64,000 nucleotides of DNA, taken from Algoriphagus sp. CAU 1675 (GTDB taxonomy: Bacteria > Bacteroidota > Bacteroidia > Cytophagales > Cyclobacteriaceae). A program made the position numbers and the translations under genes. Below are positions 46,059 through 55,610 of this stretch, in pieces. How positions within the stretch are numbered: position 1 is the first letter of the stretch; each line of letters starts with the position of its first letter. Below the pieces are notes generated by a model that saw only the letters and a list, made by a program, of their open reading frames with translations, was not told the origin of the DNA and did not search any database. The stretch is taken from NCBI RefSeq assembly GCF_029222925.1, contig NZ_JARHUI010000001.1, positions 496,986 through 560,985 of the forward strand. Direction: 5' to 3'.

Positions 46059-47573
46059 TTAATGTGGAGCTTTTCTGTGATGGGTGCCCTGTTCAAATCC
46101 ATAGACCAGTTGGATCAACTTGGGCTCATCAAACATTCTTCCCAGAAACTGCAAACCAGCCGGCAGGTTTCCACTGACAAAACCCATTGGAACCGTAAAT
46201 GCCGGTTGCCCGGTATGGGGAGCGATAATCTGGGAATTGTCCCCTTTGTATTCCTCCTGAAAATGGTCAATTCTGGCCGCTGGGTGATTCCAGCTCGGAT
46301 AGACTAAAGCATCCAAATTCAATGAATCCATCACATGCTCAATTGCTTCTCGAAAAGCAATTCGTCTAAGGTCTGTAAAAGCATCTCCGCAAGGGATTTC
46401 AGATTCTTCCCATCTTCCCTCGTTGGTCAGAAAGAGATCTATGCGTGACCGGGTATAGTCCGATTTGGTGCCTATACGAATTACATCCTCCAGAGTCGAA
46501 ACTGTGTCCCGTTTGACATAGGTGGCCAAAAAGTCTTCCAGATCCTGTCGGAAACTGGCGCACCATTGATTTTGACGGAGCTCCTGGAAATTGGCTACTT
46601 CCACCGAATCCACAATGACGGCTCCCAAACCTTCCATATCTTTCAAGGCCTGATTGAAAAGTGCGGAGATTTCCGGATTGGGATCGTTTTCACTTAAAGT
46701 TCGGAATACTCCAATTCTTGCATTTTCCAATCCATCTTTCTTTAAGAAAGCGGTATAACTAGTGGGAATTTTCCCTTCAGAATGCCGGGTGATGGGATCT
46801 TTTGCATCATATCCTGCTATAACATCCAGCATCCGGGTGGCATCTTCCACGGTTCTGCACATAGGGCCAACTACGTCGTTTCTCAGATAAAGCGGGACGA
46901 TCCCTTCTCTACTGATCAAGCCTAAGGTGGTTCTGAACCCTACCAAGGAATTGTGAGAGGATGGGCCCCGGATAGAATTTCCGGTATCAGTCCCCAGACC
47001 CACAGTTCCCAGGTTTGCAGCAACAGCAGCTCCGGTTCCCCCACTGGATCCGGCAGGGACGTGCTCCAAATTGTAAGGGTTATGCGTGGTTCCTTTGGTG
47101 GAGCTTTCGGAATGCATGGGACTGAATGCCCACTCTGCCATATTGGATTTAGCCAAGACGATCGCTCCGGCTTCTTTCAATTTCTGAATGATAAAGGCAT
47201 CGCTTTCGGGGAAAAAGTCAGCCAAGGCCAAGGCTCCAGCTGTGGTAGGTAGGCCAAGGGTATTGATGTTGTCCTTGACGATGACCGGGATGCCGTGGAG
47301 GGGTCTCAGTTTTCCCGTTTGGGCAAATTCATTGTCCAGTTTTCGGGCATCTTCCAATGCCTGGGGATTGATTTCGGAGATGGAATTGATCGCGGAATCT
47401 TTGCTTTGGATCCGGTCTAGGTAGGCCTGAACCAATTCTTCCGCATTGTAATCACCTTCCGTGTAGGCTTGGTGGATTTCCGCAATGGTCAATTCTTCCA
47501 GAGATATTACTTTCTTTTCCGAACAGGAAAAATGCAAAGCGAAAAAAAGAGTGAAATAGAGCCAATTCTTCAT
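46059..47573 (-). CDS. amidase-signature family protein, exported
   Basis: A 504-residue amidase with signal peptide and lipobox-like HFSC. The Ser-cisSer-Lys triad is present in VIVKDNINT, VPAGSSGGTGAAVAA and DTGNSIRGPSS; the usual GGS is here GNS. Hydrolyses amides (peptide, aryl or fatty acid). It ends 24 bases before ccmB. Substrate cannot be read from sequence. Confidence 0.9.
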   Translation of the reverse strand: MKNWLYFTLFFALHFSCSEKKVISLEELTIAEIHQAYTEGDYNAEELVQAYLDRIQSKDSAINSISEINPQALEDARKLDNEFAQTGKLRPLHGIPVIVKDNINTLGLPTTAGALALADFFPESDAFIIQKLKEAGAIVLAKSNMAEWAFSPMHSESSTKGTTHNPYNLEHVPAGSSGGTGAAVAANLGTVGLGTDTGNSIRGPSSHNSLVGFRTTLGLISREGIVPLYLRNDVVGPMCRTVEDATRMLDVIAGYDAKDPITRHSEGKIPTSYTAFLKKDGLENARIGVFRTLSENDPNPEISALFNQALKDMEGLGAVIVDSVEVANFQELRQNQWCASFRQDLEDFLATYVKRDTVSTLEDVIRIGTKSDYTRSRIDLFLTNEGRWEESEIPCGDAFTDLRRIAFREAIEHVMDSLNLDALVYPSWNHPAARIDHFQEEYKGDNSQIIAPHTGQPAFTVPMGFVSGNLPAGLQFLGRMFDEPKLIQLVYGFEQGTHHRKAPH

Positions 47574-47643
47574 TCAGGAAATTAGAATAATTCCTTGGTT
47601 TGGTGAAATATTCTTTTTTTAGAGTCAAAATGGAATATTCAAA

Positions 47644-49431
47644 TCAATCTTTTTTTGATTTTTTTATCCAAAACTGCTCCTCATCAGGCAGGCTGTCTAA
47701 ATATTCCTGTGTCTGTTTATAGCCTTTATCCAGAATTTGCTTCCATTTTTTATCATCCATAAATCCTACTCCTTTCAGGTTTAGTTCGAAATAATGGGAT
47801 ACCTTGGACTTGGTTACTTCCTGCTTTTGGAGGCTGTTGAGGGTCAGGGAATTGATGATCAAGGAACTTATCCCTGGGATTTTAAAGCGTTTTTTGCCTC
47901 TTAATTTGTCCCAGAAAAGTGCCCATCCACTTGGGGTTTCCTCATAATTAACTTTTCTGTCCGGAAGGCCGGAAAGAGAAACCGCAATGATCTTGGACAC
48001 AGGATAGCGATACATGGGTTCAATGGGAAGATTGTCCATCACTGCTCCATCCACATGCAAATAGTGGTCGATGACTACGGGAGGGAAGACGCCGGGGATG
48101 GCAATACTGGCCATGACTTGCTTCCAAATCAACCCTCGCTCATGGATTTTGGCAGAGGCACGGGAGAAGTTGGTGGAAACGCAATAGGATTGAACCCAAA
48201 TGTCTTCCAAGTCATAATCCCGATACATGTTTTGGGCGAATCTTCGGATTTTTTTCCCGGATAAAAAGGAAACCGAAGGCATGGTCATGTCATTGGAGGT
48301 GAGTTTGGATTTGACGGCCAATTGGGTTACCTCCTCGATTTTTTTAAAATCAAAATCAGCAAAGCTCATGGAAATCCCATAAATCGCACCGGCACTGGTT
48401 CCTCCCAGAAAATCAATTTCAACTCCCCGCTCTTCCAGGGCCTTCACTACTCCAAGGTGGGCATAACCCTTTGCTCCTCCGCCTCCAAGTACCAAACCAA
48501 TGGCATTGTTGGTAATGATTCTGCAGAACCTTCGGATGTCCCTCAGGTTGTTTTGCCGTACATGGATATGCAGGTTGACATTTCTGGAATCCAGCCAGCG
48601 GTGGGTTCCTTTCGGAAAAGGAGCGTCTTCCTCATGCAATAGCAAAAGGTAGATTTTTTTGTTGAGTATGTTCTTGGAATATAGCTTGAGTTCCTTTTCT
48701 ATAGGGTGAAGTCTGGAATCCTCCTGAAATCCAGTAGCTAAAATCACCAGATCCGCATAGACCATGCATTGGTGGGACCATTCGGGATGGGTTTCACTGC
48801 AAACCAAAATATTGATCCCCTCGTGCTGTTCGAGGGAGTCAAAAAATGCCTGGTCGGCATGTTCTGCCTGGGACTCGAAATCATATACCTGAACCGGGAT
48901 ATGGGATTCCCGGAAATATTTCTCCATATCCACTGTCCAGGGACTGAGATCAAAGTCTGGTTGTAGATTGATCAGGGCAATGTTTTTGGGAGGAGTAGAT
49001 TGGTTTTTTTGAAAAATATTTCTCCTCAGACGGTTGATTACAAATTGGGTCAGGGAGGTGGCCAGGGAAGGGTTGGCAGCAACCAGAGCGAGATATTCTT
49101 CCTGGGTAAATTCCAGTACAACAGACTTTCGAATGGCAAGAACCGAGGCCATTCTCGGTTCCCCTGTGAAGAGGGCAAACTCCCCAACGGGCTCGCCTTC
49201 TCCGATATCCCCTAAAATCCTGGTTCCTTTGTCATCTTCCAGGATGGCTCTTAGGCGGCCCGATAGAACGATGTAGAGGACGTTTTCCTTTTCCCCTTGA
49301 TGGAAGAGATAGGCACCTGTTTCCAGTTCTTTTTTTGAGCCGATCTCAAAAATCTGGTCCAGGGTTTTCTCATCCATTCCTCCAAAAAGCTGGTGGAAAA
49401 GTTTGTGGTAATGGGCGTTAAAATTCTGCAT
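47644..49431 (-). CDS. patatin-like phospholipase with N-terminal cNMP-binding domain (NTE family)
   Basis: A 595-residue protein. Residues about 15-130 form a cyclic-nucleotide-binding-like domain (EGEPVGEFALFTGEPRMASV). Residues 310-480 are a patatin domain: oxyanion GGGGAKG (316-322), nucleophile elbow GGTSAG (S346) and dyad aspartate DGAV (461). A middle region of about 150 residues separates them. Such NTE-type enzymes deacylate membrane phospholipids under cyclic-nucleotide or other control; the ligand is unknown. Confidence 0.93.
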   Translation of the reverse strand: MQNFNAHYHKLFHQLFGGMDEKTLDQIFEIGSKKELETGAYLFHQGEKENVLYIVLSGRLRAILEDDKGTRILGDIGEGEPVGEFALFTGEPRMASVLAIRKSVVLEFTQEEYLALVAANPSLATSLTQFVINRLRRNIFQKNQSTPPKNIALINLQPDFDLSPWTVDMEKYFRESHIPVQVYDFESQAEHADQAFFDSLEQHEGINILVCSETHPEWSHQCMVYADLVILATGFQEDSRLHPIEKELKLYSKNILNKKIYLLLLHEEDAPFPKGTHRWLDSRNVNLHIHVRQNNLRDIRRFCRIITNNAIGLVLGGGGAKGYAHLGVVKALEERGVEIDFLGGTSAGAIYGISMSFADFDFKKIEEVTQLAVKSKLTSNDMTMPSVSFLSGKKIRRFAQNMYRDYDLEDIWVQSYCVSTNFSRASAKIHERGLIWKQVMASIAIPGVFPPVVIDHYLHVDGAVMDNLPIEPMYRYPVSKIIAVSLSGLPDRKVNYEETPSGWALFWDKLRGKKRFKIPGISSLIINSLTLNSLQKQEVTKSKVSHYFELNLKGVGFMDDKKWKQILDKGYKQTQEYLDSLPDEEQFWIKKSKKD

Positions 49432-49516
49432 ACAATGCGCTTATTATCTTGGGTTTATCGGTTATTGCTTCTTTTCTTGAGGGAGGGAATTCTCTGTTAA
49501 AATTCCGGATTGGAGA

Positions 49517-50641
49517 TTATTGGTGGGCTGCAGTCACCCATTTGACCACTTCTTCTTTGGGCAGGGCTTCTACCAGATGGCCGTCCTTTCCTTCCATAGT
49601 TTCTGCCGCAAAAAGTGAATTGACAATTGCTTCTTCAGTAGCCTCAATCACTGCCAAAAACAGGGAGGTCATGTCGTCATTTCTGAGGTATTCAGCGCTT
49701 TCAAGTTGGTTTCTCTCCGCTGAATATGGAGAGCGTAAACCTTCAGAGGTTGAAAAGGCGATCACATAATCTCCTGAGCCGTTTGAGGCGATCCCACCGG
49801 TTTTTGCCAAGCCCATCATGGCACGCTTGGCCATGCGTTCCAAATTTCTTTCCAATACCGGGGCGTCCGTCGCAATCACGATCATACAGCTGCCGTCGGA
49901 TTTTTCGAGGGCATCTTTGAAAGGGTATTTTCCAAGCTTTTGTCCTACCGGTACTCCGGATACTTGAAGATTTCCGCCAAAGTTGGTTTGCACCAATACC
50001 CCAATGGTATAGCCTCCCAAGCTTTCGGGCAGCTTTCTTGAGGAGGTTCCGATTCCACCTTTCCAGCCAAAGCACACTGTCCCGGTTCCGGCACCCACAT
50101 TTCCTTCCATGACGGGTCCTTCTTTGGCGTTTTCAATGGCCTGCATGACTTCCTTTGGGCTGATATGCATTCCCCGGATATCATTGAGAAATCCATCATT
50201 GGTTTCCCCTACAACGGCATTCACAGATTGTACTTTTTCATTTCCGGGAAGGGATAGGGTATATCGAACCGCTCCTTCTATTCCAGCTGCAACGGAGAGG
50301 GTGTTGGTCAGGATGATGGGGCTTTCCAATGTTCCAAGTTCCTGCACTTGGGTGACTCCGGCGAGTTTCCCGAATCCGTTGCCTACGAAAATGGCAGCAG
50401 GCACTTTGTCTTGGAAAATATTTCCCCCATGTGGCAAAATAGCTGTGACTCCTGTCCGGATCTCATCTCCTTGGATTTTGGTAAGATGTCCAACTTTGAC
50501 TCCCGGTACATCCGTGATAGCATTGAGAGTGCCAGGTTTCAGGATTCCAAAAGGGATACCCAGTTGACGGGGACGGGACTGGGAATAAAGCGAGGTGGAC
50601 ATACACAAAATAGAAATCAGGGTACTATAAAGTAGCTTCAT
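49517..50641 (-). CDS. P1-family peptidase (DmpA/BapA-type aminopeptidase)
   Basis: A 374-residue N-terminal-nucleophile-type enzyme from the ATG at 50641, with signal peptide (MKLLYSTLISILCMSTSLYSQ). ITDVPGVKVGHLT and the GSGDYVIAFST region (likely catalytic serine in GSGD at the autocleavage site) place it in family S58 (L-aminopeptidase/D-esterase). A longer frame upstream to 50785 is rejected because the signal peptide begins at residue 49. Periplasmic. Confidence 0.88.
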   Translation of the reverse strand: MKLLYSTLISILCMSTSLYSQSRPRQLGIPFGILKPGTLNAITDVPGVKVGHLTKIQGDEIRTGVTAILPHGGNIFQDKVPAAIFVGNGFGKLAGVTQVQELGTLESPIILTNTLSVAAGIEGAVRYTLSLPGNEKVQSVNAVVGETNDGFLNDIRGMHISPKEVMQAIENAKEGPVMEGNVGAGTGTVCFGWKGGIGTSSRKLPESLGGYTIGVLVQTNFGGNLQVSGVPVGQKLGKYPFKDALEKSDGSCMIVIATDAPVLERNLERMAKRAMMGLAKTGGIASNGSGDYVIAFSTSEGLRSPYSAERNQLESAEYLRNDDMTSLFLAVIEATEEAIVNSLFAAETMEGKDGHLVEALPKEEVVKWVTAAHQ

Positions 50642-50854
50642 TGCATAGAAATTGAAAAGCCTGAATATAGGATTTTTGTAGAACTTCAAACTAATTCGTA
50701 TTCCTAAATTGTTCTTTGGAGTGTTCCAGAACCCTTGAAAGAAATTGGTATTTAGTCGGGATGGAAATCTTGACTTATGGTGCATATTTATATTTTCACC
50801 AAGTAGTTTTTCTATTTATGGTTATCTTAATCCCCACATTCATTTATTGACCAA

Positions 50855-51526
50855 ATGCTGAAAAAAGAACGCTACGAGGCCTTTATCAATTACTTTTCGG
50901 AACACATGCCGGTCGCCGAAACCGAGTTGCAATATGAAAATCCATTCCAGTTGCTAATAGCGGTAGTGCTTTCAGCCCAATGTACCGACAAGCGGATCAA
51001 TCTGGTGACCCCTGCGTTATTCAGGGATTTTCCAACTCCTGCGCATTTGGCTGCCTCCAATTTTGATGAGCTTTTTCCCTATATCAAGTCAGTTTCTTAC
51101 CCTAATAATAAAACTAAACATTTGTTGGGGTTGGGGAAAATGCTGGTGGAGGATTTTGGAGGGGAGGTCCCCGAGACTGTGGCAGACTTGATAAAACTGC
51201 CTGGCGTAGGTCGAAAAACCGCAAATGTGATCACCTCCGTGGTTTGGAATCAGCCAAATATGGCCGTGGATACCCATGTATTCAGGGTGTCAAGGAGGCT
51301 GGGTTTGGTGCCCATGACTGCCAAAACTCCCTTGGAAGTAGAGAAGCATCTTGTAAGGAACATTCCCAAGCAATACATTCATGTGGCACACCATTGGTTG
51401 ATTCTACATGGGCGCTACATCTGTTTGGCCAGAAAGCCAAAGTGTGAAGAATGTCCCATCACTCCGATTTGTAAGTATTTTGAGAAGCATTACGGGAAGG
51501 CCGTAGTTGAAAACAACAAAGACTGA
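50855..51526 (+). CDS. nth: endonuclease III (DNA glycosylase/AP lyase)
   Basis: A 223-residue base-excision-repair enzyme. The helix-hairpin-helix LPGVGRKTANVI with catalytic lysine, the catalytic aspartate in VDTHVFRVSRRLGL, and a C-terminal cluster segment with ICLARKPKCEECPITPIC for a [4Fe-4S] cluster are intact. Its stop overlaps the start of asnB by one base, so the unrelated three genes nth-asnB-GT4 are one transcription unit. Confidence 0.96.
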   Translation: MLKKERYEAFINYFSEHMPVAETELQYENPFQLLIAVVLSAQCTDKRINLVTPALFRDFPTPAHLAASNFDELFPYIKSVSYPNNKTKHLLGLGKMLVEDFGGEVPETVADLIKLPGVGRKTANVITSVVWNQPNMAVDTHVFRVSRRLGLVPMTAKTPLEVEKHLVRNIPKQYIHVAHHWLILHGRYICLARKPKCEECPITPICKYFEKHYGKAVVENNKD

Positions 51527-53301
51527 TGTGTGGCATTCATCTGATATGGGGAAAAGGTGCCAATGAGGCGAGCATTCAGAAAATGCTTGAAATGAGCCGT
51601 CACCGTGGACCGGATCAAGAAGCTTCTTATTCTCCCTGGCCTGGACTTTGGGTGGGGGCCAGCAGACTGAAAATCCTCCATACCGGGCCGGATGCAGATA
51701 TGCCTTTTTGGTCTCCGGACGGGAGATCTCTTTTGCTTTGGAATGGGGAGATTTACAACTACAAGGAGCTCAGAAGTCTTCTGGTCAAAATGGGAATTGA
51801 GTTCATTACCCAGTCCGATACAGAGGTTTTGCTTCATTGGCTTCGCCTTTATGGAACCAATGGTTTGGAAAAAATTGAAGGCATGTTTGTTCTGTTTTTT
51901 CTGGATTTGAGTTCCCAGTCCGTTTTGGTAGCACGGGATAAAAATGGGGAAAAGCCGCTCTACTATTCCCAGAATCAGGATGTGTTGGTCATCTCTTCCG
52001 AATCCAGGGCAATAGCCGAGTTCGGTGGTAGTCAGTTTGACAAGCGGCAGATCGAGAATTATTATTTTCTTCGCACTCCACTTCAGGGAAAGACCTTTTT
52101 TAAGGGAGTGAAGGAGTGGAAGCCGGAGCGTTACAGTGTCATCAAACAACATTCTGCATTCCGATGGGATCAGATTCCTTTTCAGGCCAAGAGAAATGAT
52201 ACTCCCAATCAGAATGGATTTAGAGAAGCTTTGCTTAATTCCATTCAGAAGCAATTTCATGCTGATGTGCCGGTAGGAATGATGCTCAGCGGTGGAATGG
52301 ACAGCAGTTTACTCTACGCCATGTGGTATAGAGAGAGCGGTATACCCTTGAATGCCTATACCATTCAGCTTGAAGAAAAATACAGGAAGAAATATGAGGA
52401 CTCTACCTATGCTTCGCGCCTTGTAGAAAAGTTTCCTGCTCATCACCACCTGATCCCAATAAATCAAACAATATTTTTCAATAATTGGGAAGCCTATTTG
52501 AACGCGGTGGATTTACCCATTGGGGATTCAGCGGGCTTTTTGACCTGGATGATTGGAAAGGAAGCGAAAAAAGATGTAAAAGTCCTGGTTTCCGGTGCTG
52601 GAGCAGATGAGCTTTGGGGAGGCTATCAGCGGCACAGGGCTTTTGACCAGTACCTTGAGCATAAAAACTTTCTGCTGAAATACCGCAAGCTTTTTCAGTC
52701 CTTGCCATTAGGGAGGGGATGGAAGAAATTTTTCAATGCTCTGGATTCCAATCCTCGAAAGACCTTTTTGAATTTCTCCGCCTTGGAACCTGTATCTGAG
52801 GATATGTATTCGGATTATGAACGGGTATTTGATACCAATTTGCCTTGGTATAAGCAGATGCTGGATTTTGACCGTAAGGTCTATTTGGTTCAAGATGTAT
52901 TGAAAATCCAGGATAATGCCCTGATGGCTCATGGTCTGGAAGGAAGAAGTCCCTATTTGGATCAGGAGATGATTGATCTCTGGGAGCAGGTAAGGGATGA
53001 AGAGCAGCTCAAGGGCAAACCCTGGATCAAGTCTTGCCTGAATGATCTGCAATTGGGTTGGTTGGCCAAGAGAAAAAAGATGGGCTTTGGATTGCCTCTG
53101 GCAGAGTGGTTTGCAGAAAAGGGTGAATTTTCAAAGCGGGTTTTTTCTGCCTTGGAAGAGTTTCAGGAAGAGTATGGGGACTATTTTCCATCGGAAATGA
53201 AAGCCTTATTGACGGATAAGGATACAGCCGGGAAGTATCATTTTTTAACCCTTTATAATCTGTTTCTTTTGGCAGAATGGGTGAAATCGCAAAAGTTATG
53301 A
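51526..53301 (+). CDS. asnB: glutamine-hydrolysing asparagine synthetase
   Basis: A 591-residue class II enzyme: nucleophile Cys2 at MCGIHLIWG, N-terminal glutaminase with RHRGPDQE, and an ATP-pyrophosphatase synthetase domain with LSGGMDSSLL. Makes asparagine from aspartate and glutamine; paralogs also serve surface-glycan modification, and the next gene is a glycosyltransferase. Slightly shorter than the canonical 620 residues. Start at ATG overlapping the nth stop. Confidence 0.9.
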   Translation: MCGIHLIWGKGANEASIQKMLEMSRHRGPDQEASYSPWPGLWVGASRLKILHTGPDADMPFWSPDGRSLLLWNGEIYNYKELRSLLVKMGIEFITQSDTEVLLHWLRLYGTNGLEKIEGMFVLFFLDLSSQSVLVARDKNGEKPLYYSQNQDVLVISSESRAIAEFGGSQFDKRQIENYYFLRTPLQGKTFFKGVKEWKPERYSVIKQHSAFRWDQIPFQAKRNDTPNQNGFREALLNSIQKQFHADVPVGMMLSGGMDSSLLYAMWYRESGIPLNAYTIQLEEKYRKKYEDSTYASRLVEKFPAHHHLIPINQTIFFNNWEAYLNAVDLPIGDSAGFLTWMIGKEAKKDVKVLVSGAGADELWGGYQRHRAFDQYLEHKNFLLKYRKLFQSLPLGRGWKKFFNALDSNPRKTFLNFSALEPVSEDMYSDYERVFDTNLPWYKQMLDFDRKVYLVQDVLKIQDNALMAHGLEGRSPYLDQEMIDLWEQVRDEEQLKGKPWIKSCLNDLQLGWLAKRKKMGFGLPLAEWFAEKGEFSKRVFSALEEFQEEYGDYFPSEMKALLTDKDTAGKYHFLTLYNLFLLAEWVKSQKL

Positions 53302-54521
53302 AGGTCATTTATATCCATCAGTATTTTCGAACCCCTCAGGAAGGCGGGGCGGTCAGGTCTTATCATCTGGCAAAAGGAATGGTGGATGCAGGAATAGAGG
53401 TGGAGGTGATTACCGGAGGAAATTCCAGGGTTTATGATCAGCGATGGATTGATGGAATCAAGGTGCACTACTTGCCTGTGGCCTATCATCAGGGATTTGG
53501 TTTTGGGAAAAGGATATTTGCTTTTCTGAGCTTCGTACAAAAAGCCAAGCGATTGCTTCCCAAACTTGGGCGACCGGATTTGCTCTACATCACCTCTACT
53601 CCCTTGACTACCGGGCTCATAGGTCTGTGGGCAAAACGGAAATTGGCTGTCCCCTATATTTTTGAGGTGAGGGATCTATGGCCTGAGGCACCTATTCAGG
53701 TCGGGGCTATCAGGAACTCCCTCTTAAAAAATTACCTGTACCGTCTGGAAGCCAGAATTTATACAAATGCGCTGAGCATAGTGGCTCTTTCCCCAGGAAT
53801 AGCAGCATATATCCGCAAAGTGAATCCTCGTTTTCAGATCAGTCTGATTCCCAATTTTTCGGATTTGGAAAGGTTTTACCCTCAGGCAAAAGACCCGAAA
53901 CTTTTGGCCAAATATGGATTGGAGGAACGGTTGACCATTGCCTATACCGGGGCGATCGGACAGGTCAATGCGGTGGAAGAGCTTTTGGATCTGGCCGAAT
54001 TGAGCAAGGAAAAAGGGAAAAACTGGCAGTTTCTGATCATGGGAGAAGGCAGCCATGCGGAAGCACTTCGAAAATCGGCTGAAGAAAGAGGTTTGCAGAA
54101 AGTAAAATTCCAGCCCTTTGGACCTAAGAAAATGGTAAACGAGGTGCTGGGCTTGGCTGATTTTGCCTGGATATCCTTTGCTCATTTTCCAGTATTAAAG
54201 ACCAACAGCCCCAATAAGTTTTTTGATGCACTTGCGGCGGGAAAGGCAATTTTGGTCAACCATAAAGGATGGGTATTCCAACTCGTGAAAGAGCATCATC
54301 TCGGAGTATCCTGTCTTCCGGGACAAATGAACCAAACATTGGAAATCTTGGAATCACTGGAATCCAATCCAATGGAAATTCAAAAAATGCAGGCCAATTC
54401 CCGAGCCTTGGCAGAGACTCATTTCAATAAAGAGCAGGCGGTCAGAAGATTGCTTCATCTGCTGAATCCCGGAAAGTTTCCTCCTACTGCGGGGGACGAG
54501 GTCTATATCCTGACTGCCTGA
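53298..54521 (+). CDS. GT4-family glycosyltransferase
   Basis: A 407-residue glycosyltransferase starting MKVIYIHQYF; its ATG overlaps the asnB stop (ATGA). An earlier ATG at 53277 lies inside asnB. YLPVAYHQGFGFGKRI and IFEVRDLWPEAP, then SPNKFFDALAAGKAI for nucleotide-sugar binding, are typical of WcaI/WbuB-like GT4 enzymes in capsule or O-antigen synthesis. Its end overlaps the convergent gldB gene by 38 bases. Confidence 0.9.
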   Translation: MKVIYIHQYFRTPQEGGAVRSYHLAKGMVDAGIEVEVITGGNSRVYDQRWIDGIKVHYLPVAYHQGFGFGKRIFAFLSFVQKAKRLLPKLGRPDLLYITSTPLTTGLIGLWAKRKLAVPYIFEVRDLWPEAPIQVGAIRNSLLKNYLYRLEARIYTNALSIVALSPGIAAYIRKVNPRFQISLIPNFSDLERFYPQAKDPKLLAKYGLEERLTIAYTGAIGQVNAVEELLDLAELSKEKGKNWQFLIMGEGSHAEALRKSAEERGLQKVKFQPFGPKKMVNEVLGLADFAWISFAHFPVLKTNSPNKFFDALAAGKAILVNHKGWVFQLVKEHHLGVSCLPGQMNQTLEILESLESNPMEIQKMQANSRALAETHFNKEQAVRRLLHLLNPGKFPPTAGDEVYILTA

Positions 54522-55488
54522 AAATTTGTTCTGCATCCGGATTTGCCATGAGTTCGGGAAGTCCTACGTCTTGATTTATTCTATAATCATCCACAATATT
54601 CCAGCCCAGCCATCTGCCTAACCTTCCGGGAGCTTTGGTACTGATGGCGTCCGTAAAAGGGGCTTCGCCTATATACTTTCGGATTTCGAATGGATTGGTC
54701 TCGTAGATCAGTTCATTTTCAACAAAATGAGACCAAATGTATTCTTCGTTGGCATAGGATTCGGATATTTCATCTGGGGTATAGCCTATGATGTACTGAT
54801 CGGAGGTACACGGGAGTATGGCTTTGGTGAAATGATAAGCCTTGCCATAATAAATCATCTCCGCCAAAAGGGTGTTGTCATTGGGGTCGGTTTGGTTGAA
54901 ACCGGAAGAAATAGCCGTGACAATCATCGGTACGATGTAGGGCCTGTCGTAGCGCTCCGCCATATACCTGGCCAGATCCGGCTGGAATTCATGGGTTGGG
55001 GGAAGAAAATAGTCCAGTCCTATGACAATAAGGTCTTCTGTAACCACCAAATCGGAATTGAAACCTGACACGAAAGTATAGACTTGTGGGGCCTGAAATT
55101 CAGGGAAATAATATTTGATGTATTTAAAGGCGTTTTCCAGATCATTTTGAATATCCGAAATGTCTGTAAATTCCAATTTTACCGAATCATAGAGTACCCT
55201 CATTGCCGAATCCTGATGTGCCAAAAGCAACTCATTGGCCAGGGTGTCGAGGCTTGGATAGAGTTCTGCCTGAAGGTAAGTTTTTGTGAAATCCGGATAC
55301 TTTTCGAAGAGATGTAGAAAATCCTTTTGGCTTTTTGCCCCGAAAAATTCATCCTCAAGCCGAACTACCTCAAGATTGAGAGGTTGGTCCAGGATGGCCT
55401 CATCCAGTTCACAGGTTTCTTCTTTTTTACTGCAGGAAAAAACAAAGAATAAGAGTGATAAAATGAATGAAAATCGAAGGAGTCTCAT
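54484..55488 (-). CDS. gldB: gliding motility lipoprotein GldB
   Basis: A 334-residue lipoprotein (signal with lipobox ending FSC, Cys19). LEVVRLEDEFFG, VYTFVSGFNSDLVVTEDLIVIGLDYFLP, RPYIVPMIV and the tail GRLGRWLGWNIV with DVGLPELM are characteristic of GldB, needed for gliding motility in Bacteroidota, though its biochemical role is not well defined. Length matches the family. It is single, with no other gld genes visible. Confidence 0.9.
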   Translation of the reverse strand: MRLLRFSFILSLLFFVFSCSKKEETCELDEAILDQPLNLEVVRLEDEFFGAKSQKDFLHLFEKYPDFTKTYLQAELYPSLDTLANELLLAHQDSAMRVLYDSVKLEFTDISDIQNDLENAFKYIKYYFPEFQAPQVYTFVSGFNSDLVVTEDLIVIGLDYFLPPTHEFQPDLARYMAERYDRPYIVPMIVTAISSGFNQTDPNDNTLLAEMIYYGKAYHFTKAILPCTSDQYIIGYTPDEISESYANEEYIWSHFVENELIYETNPFEIRKYIGEAPFTDAISTKAPGRLGRWLGWNIVDDYRINQDVGLPELMANPDAEQIFRQSGYRPRPPQ

Positions 55489-55610
55489 GTGTTGGTTAAT
55501 TTCAGAAACTAAAGTAAGGATTCCCTATGGATTGCACAGGTATTTACAAGTGAATCCCTTTTTTGTTTAGGAGAAACGAAAGCATGCTCCAAAAATTTTT
55601 GAAGCCGGGT

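Noticed and set aside
50642..50785. 48-codon extension of the P1 peptidase
   Set aside because: The signal peptide starts at the internal ATG at 50641, so the upstream codons are non-coding.
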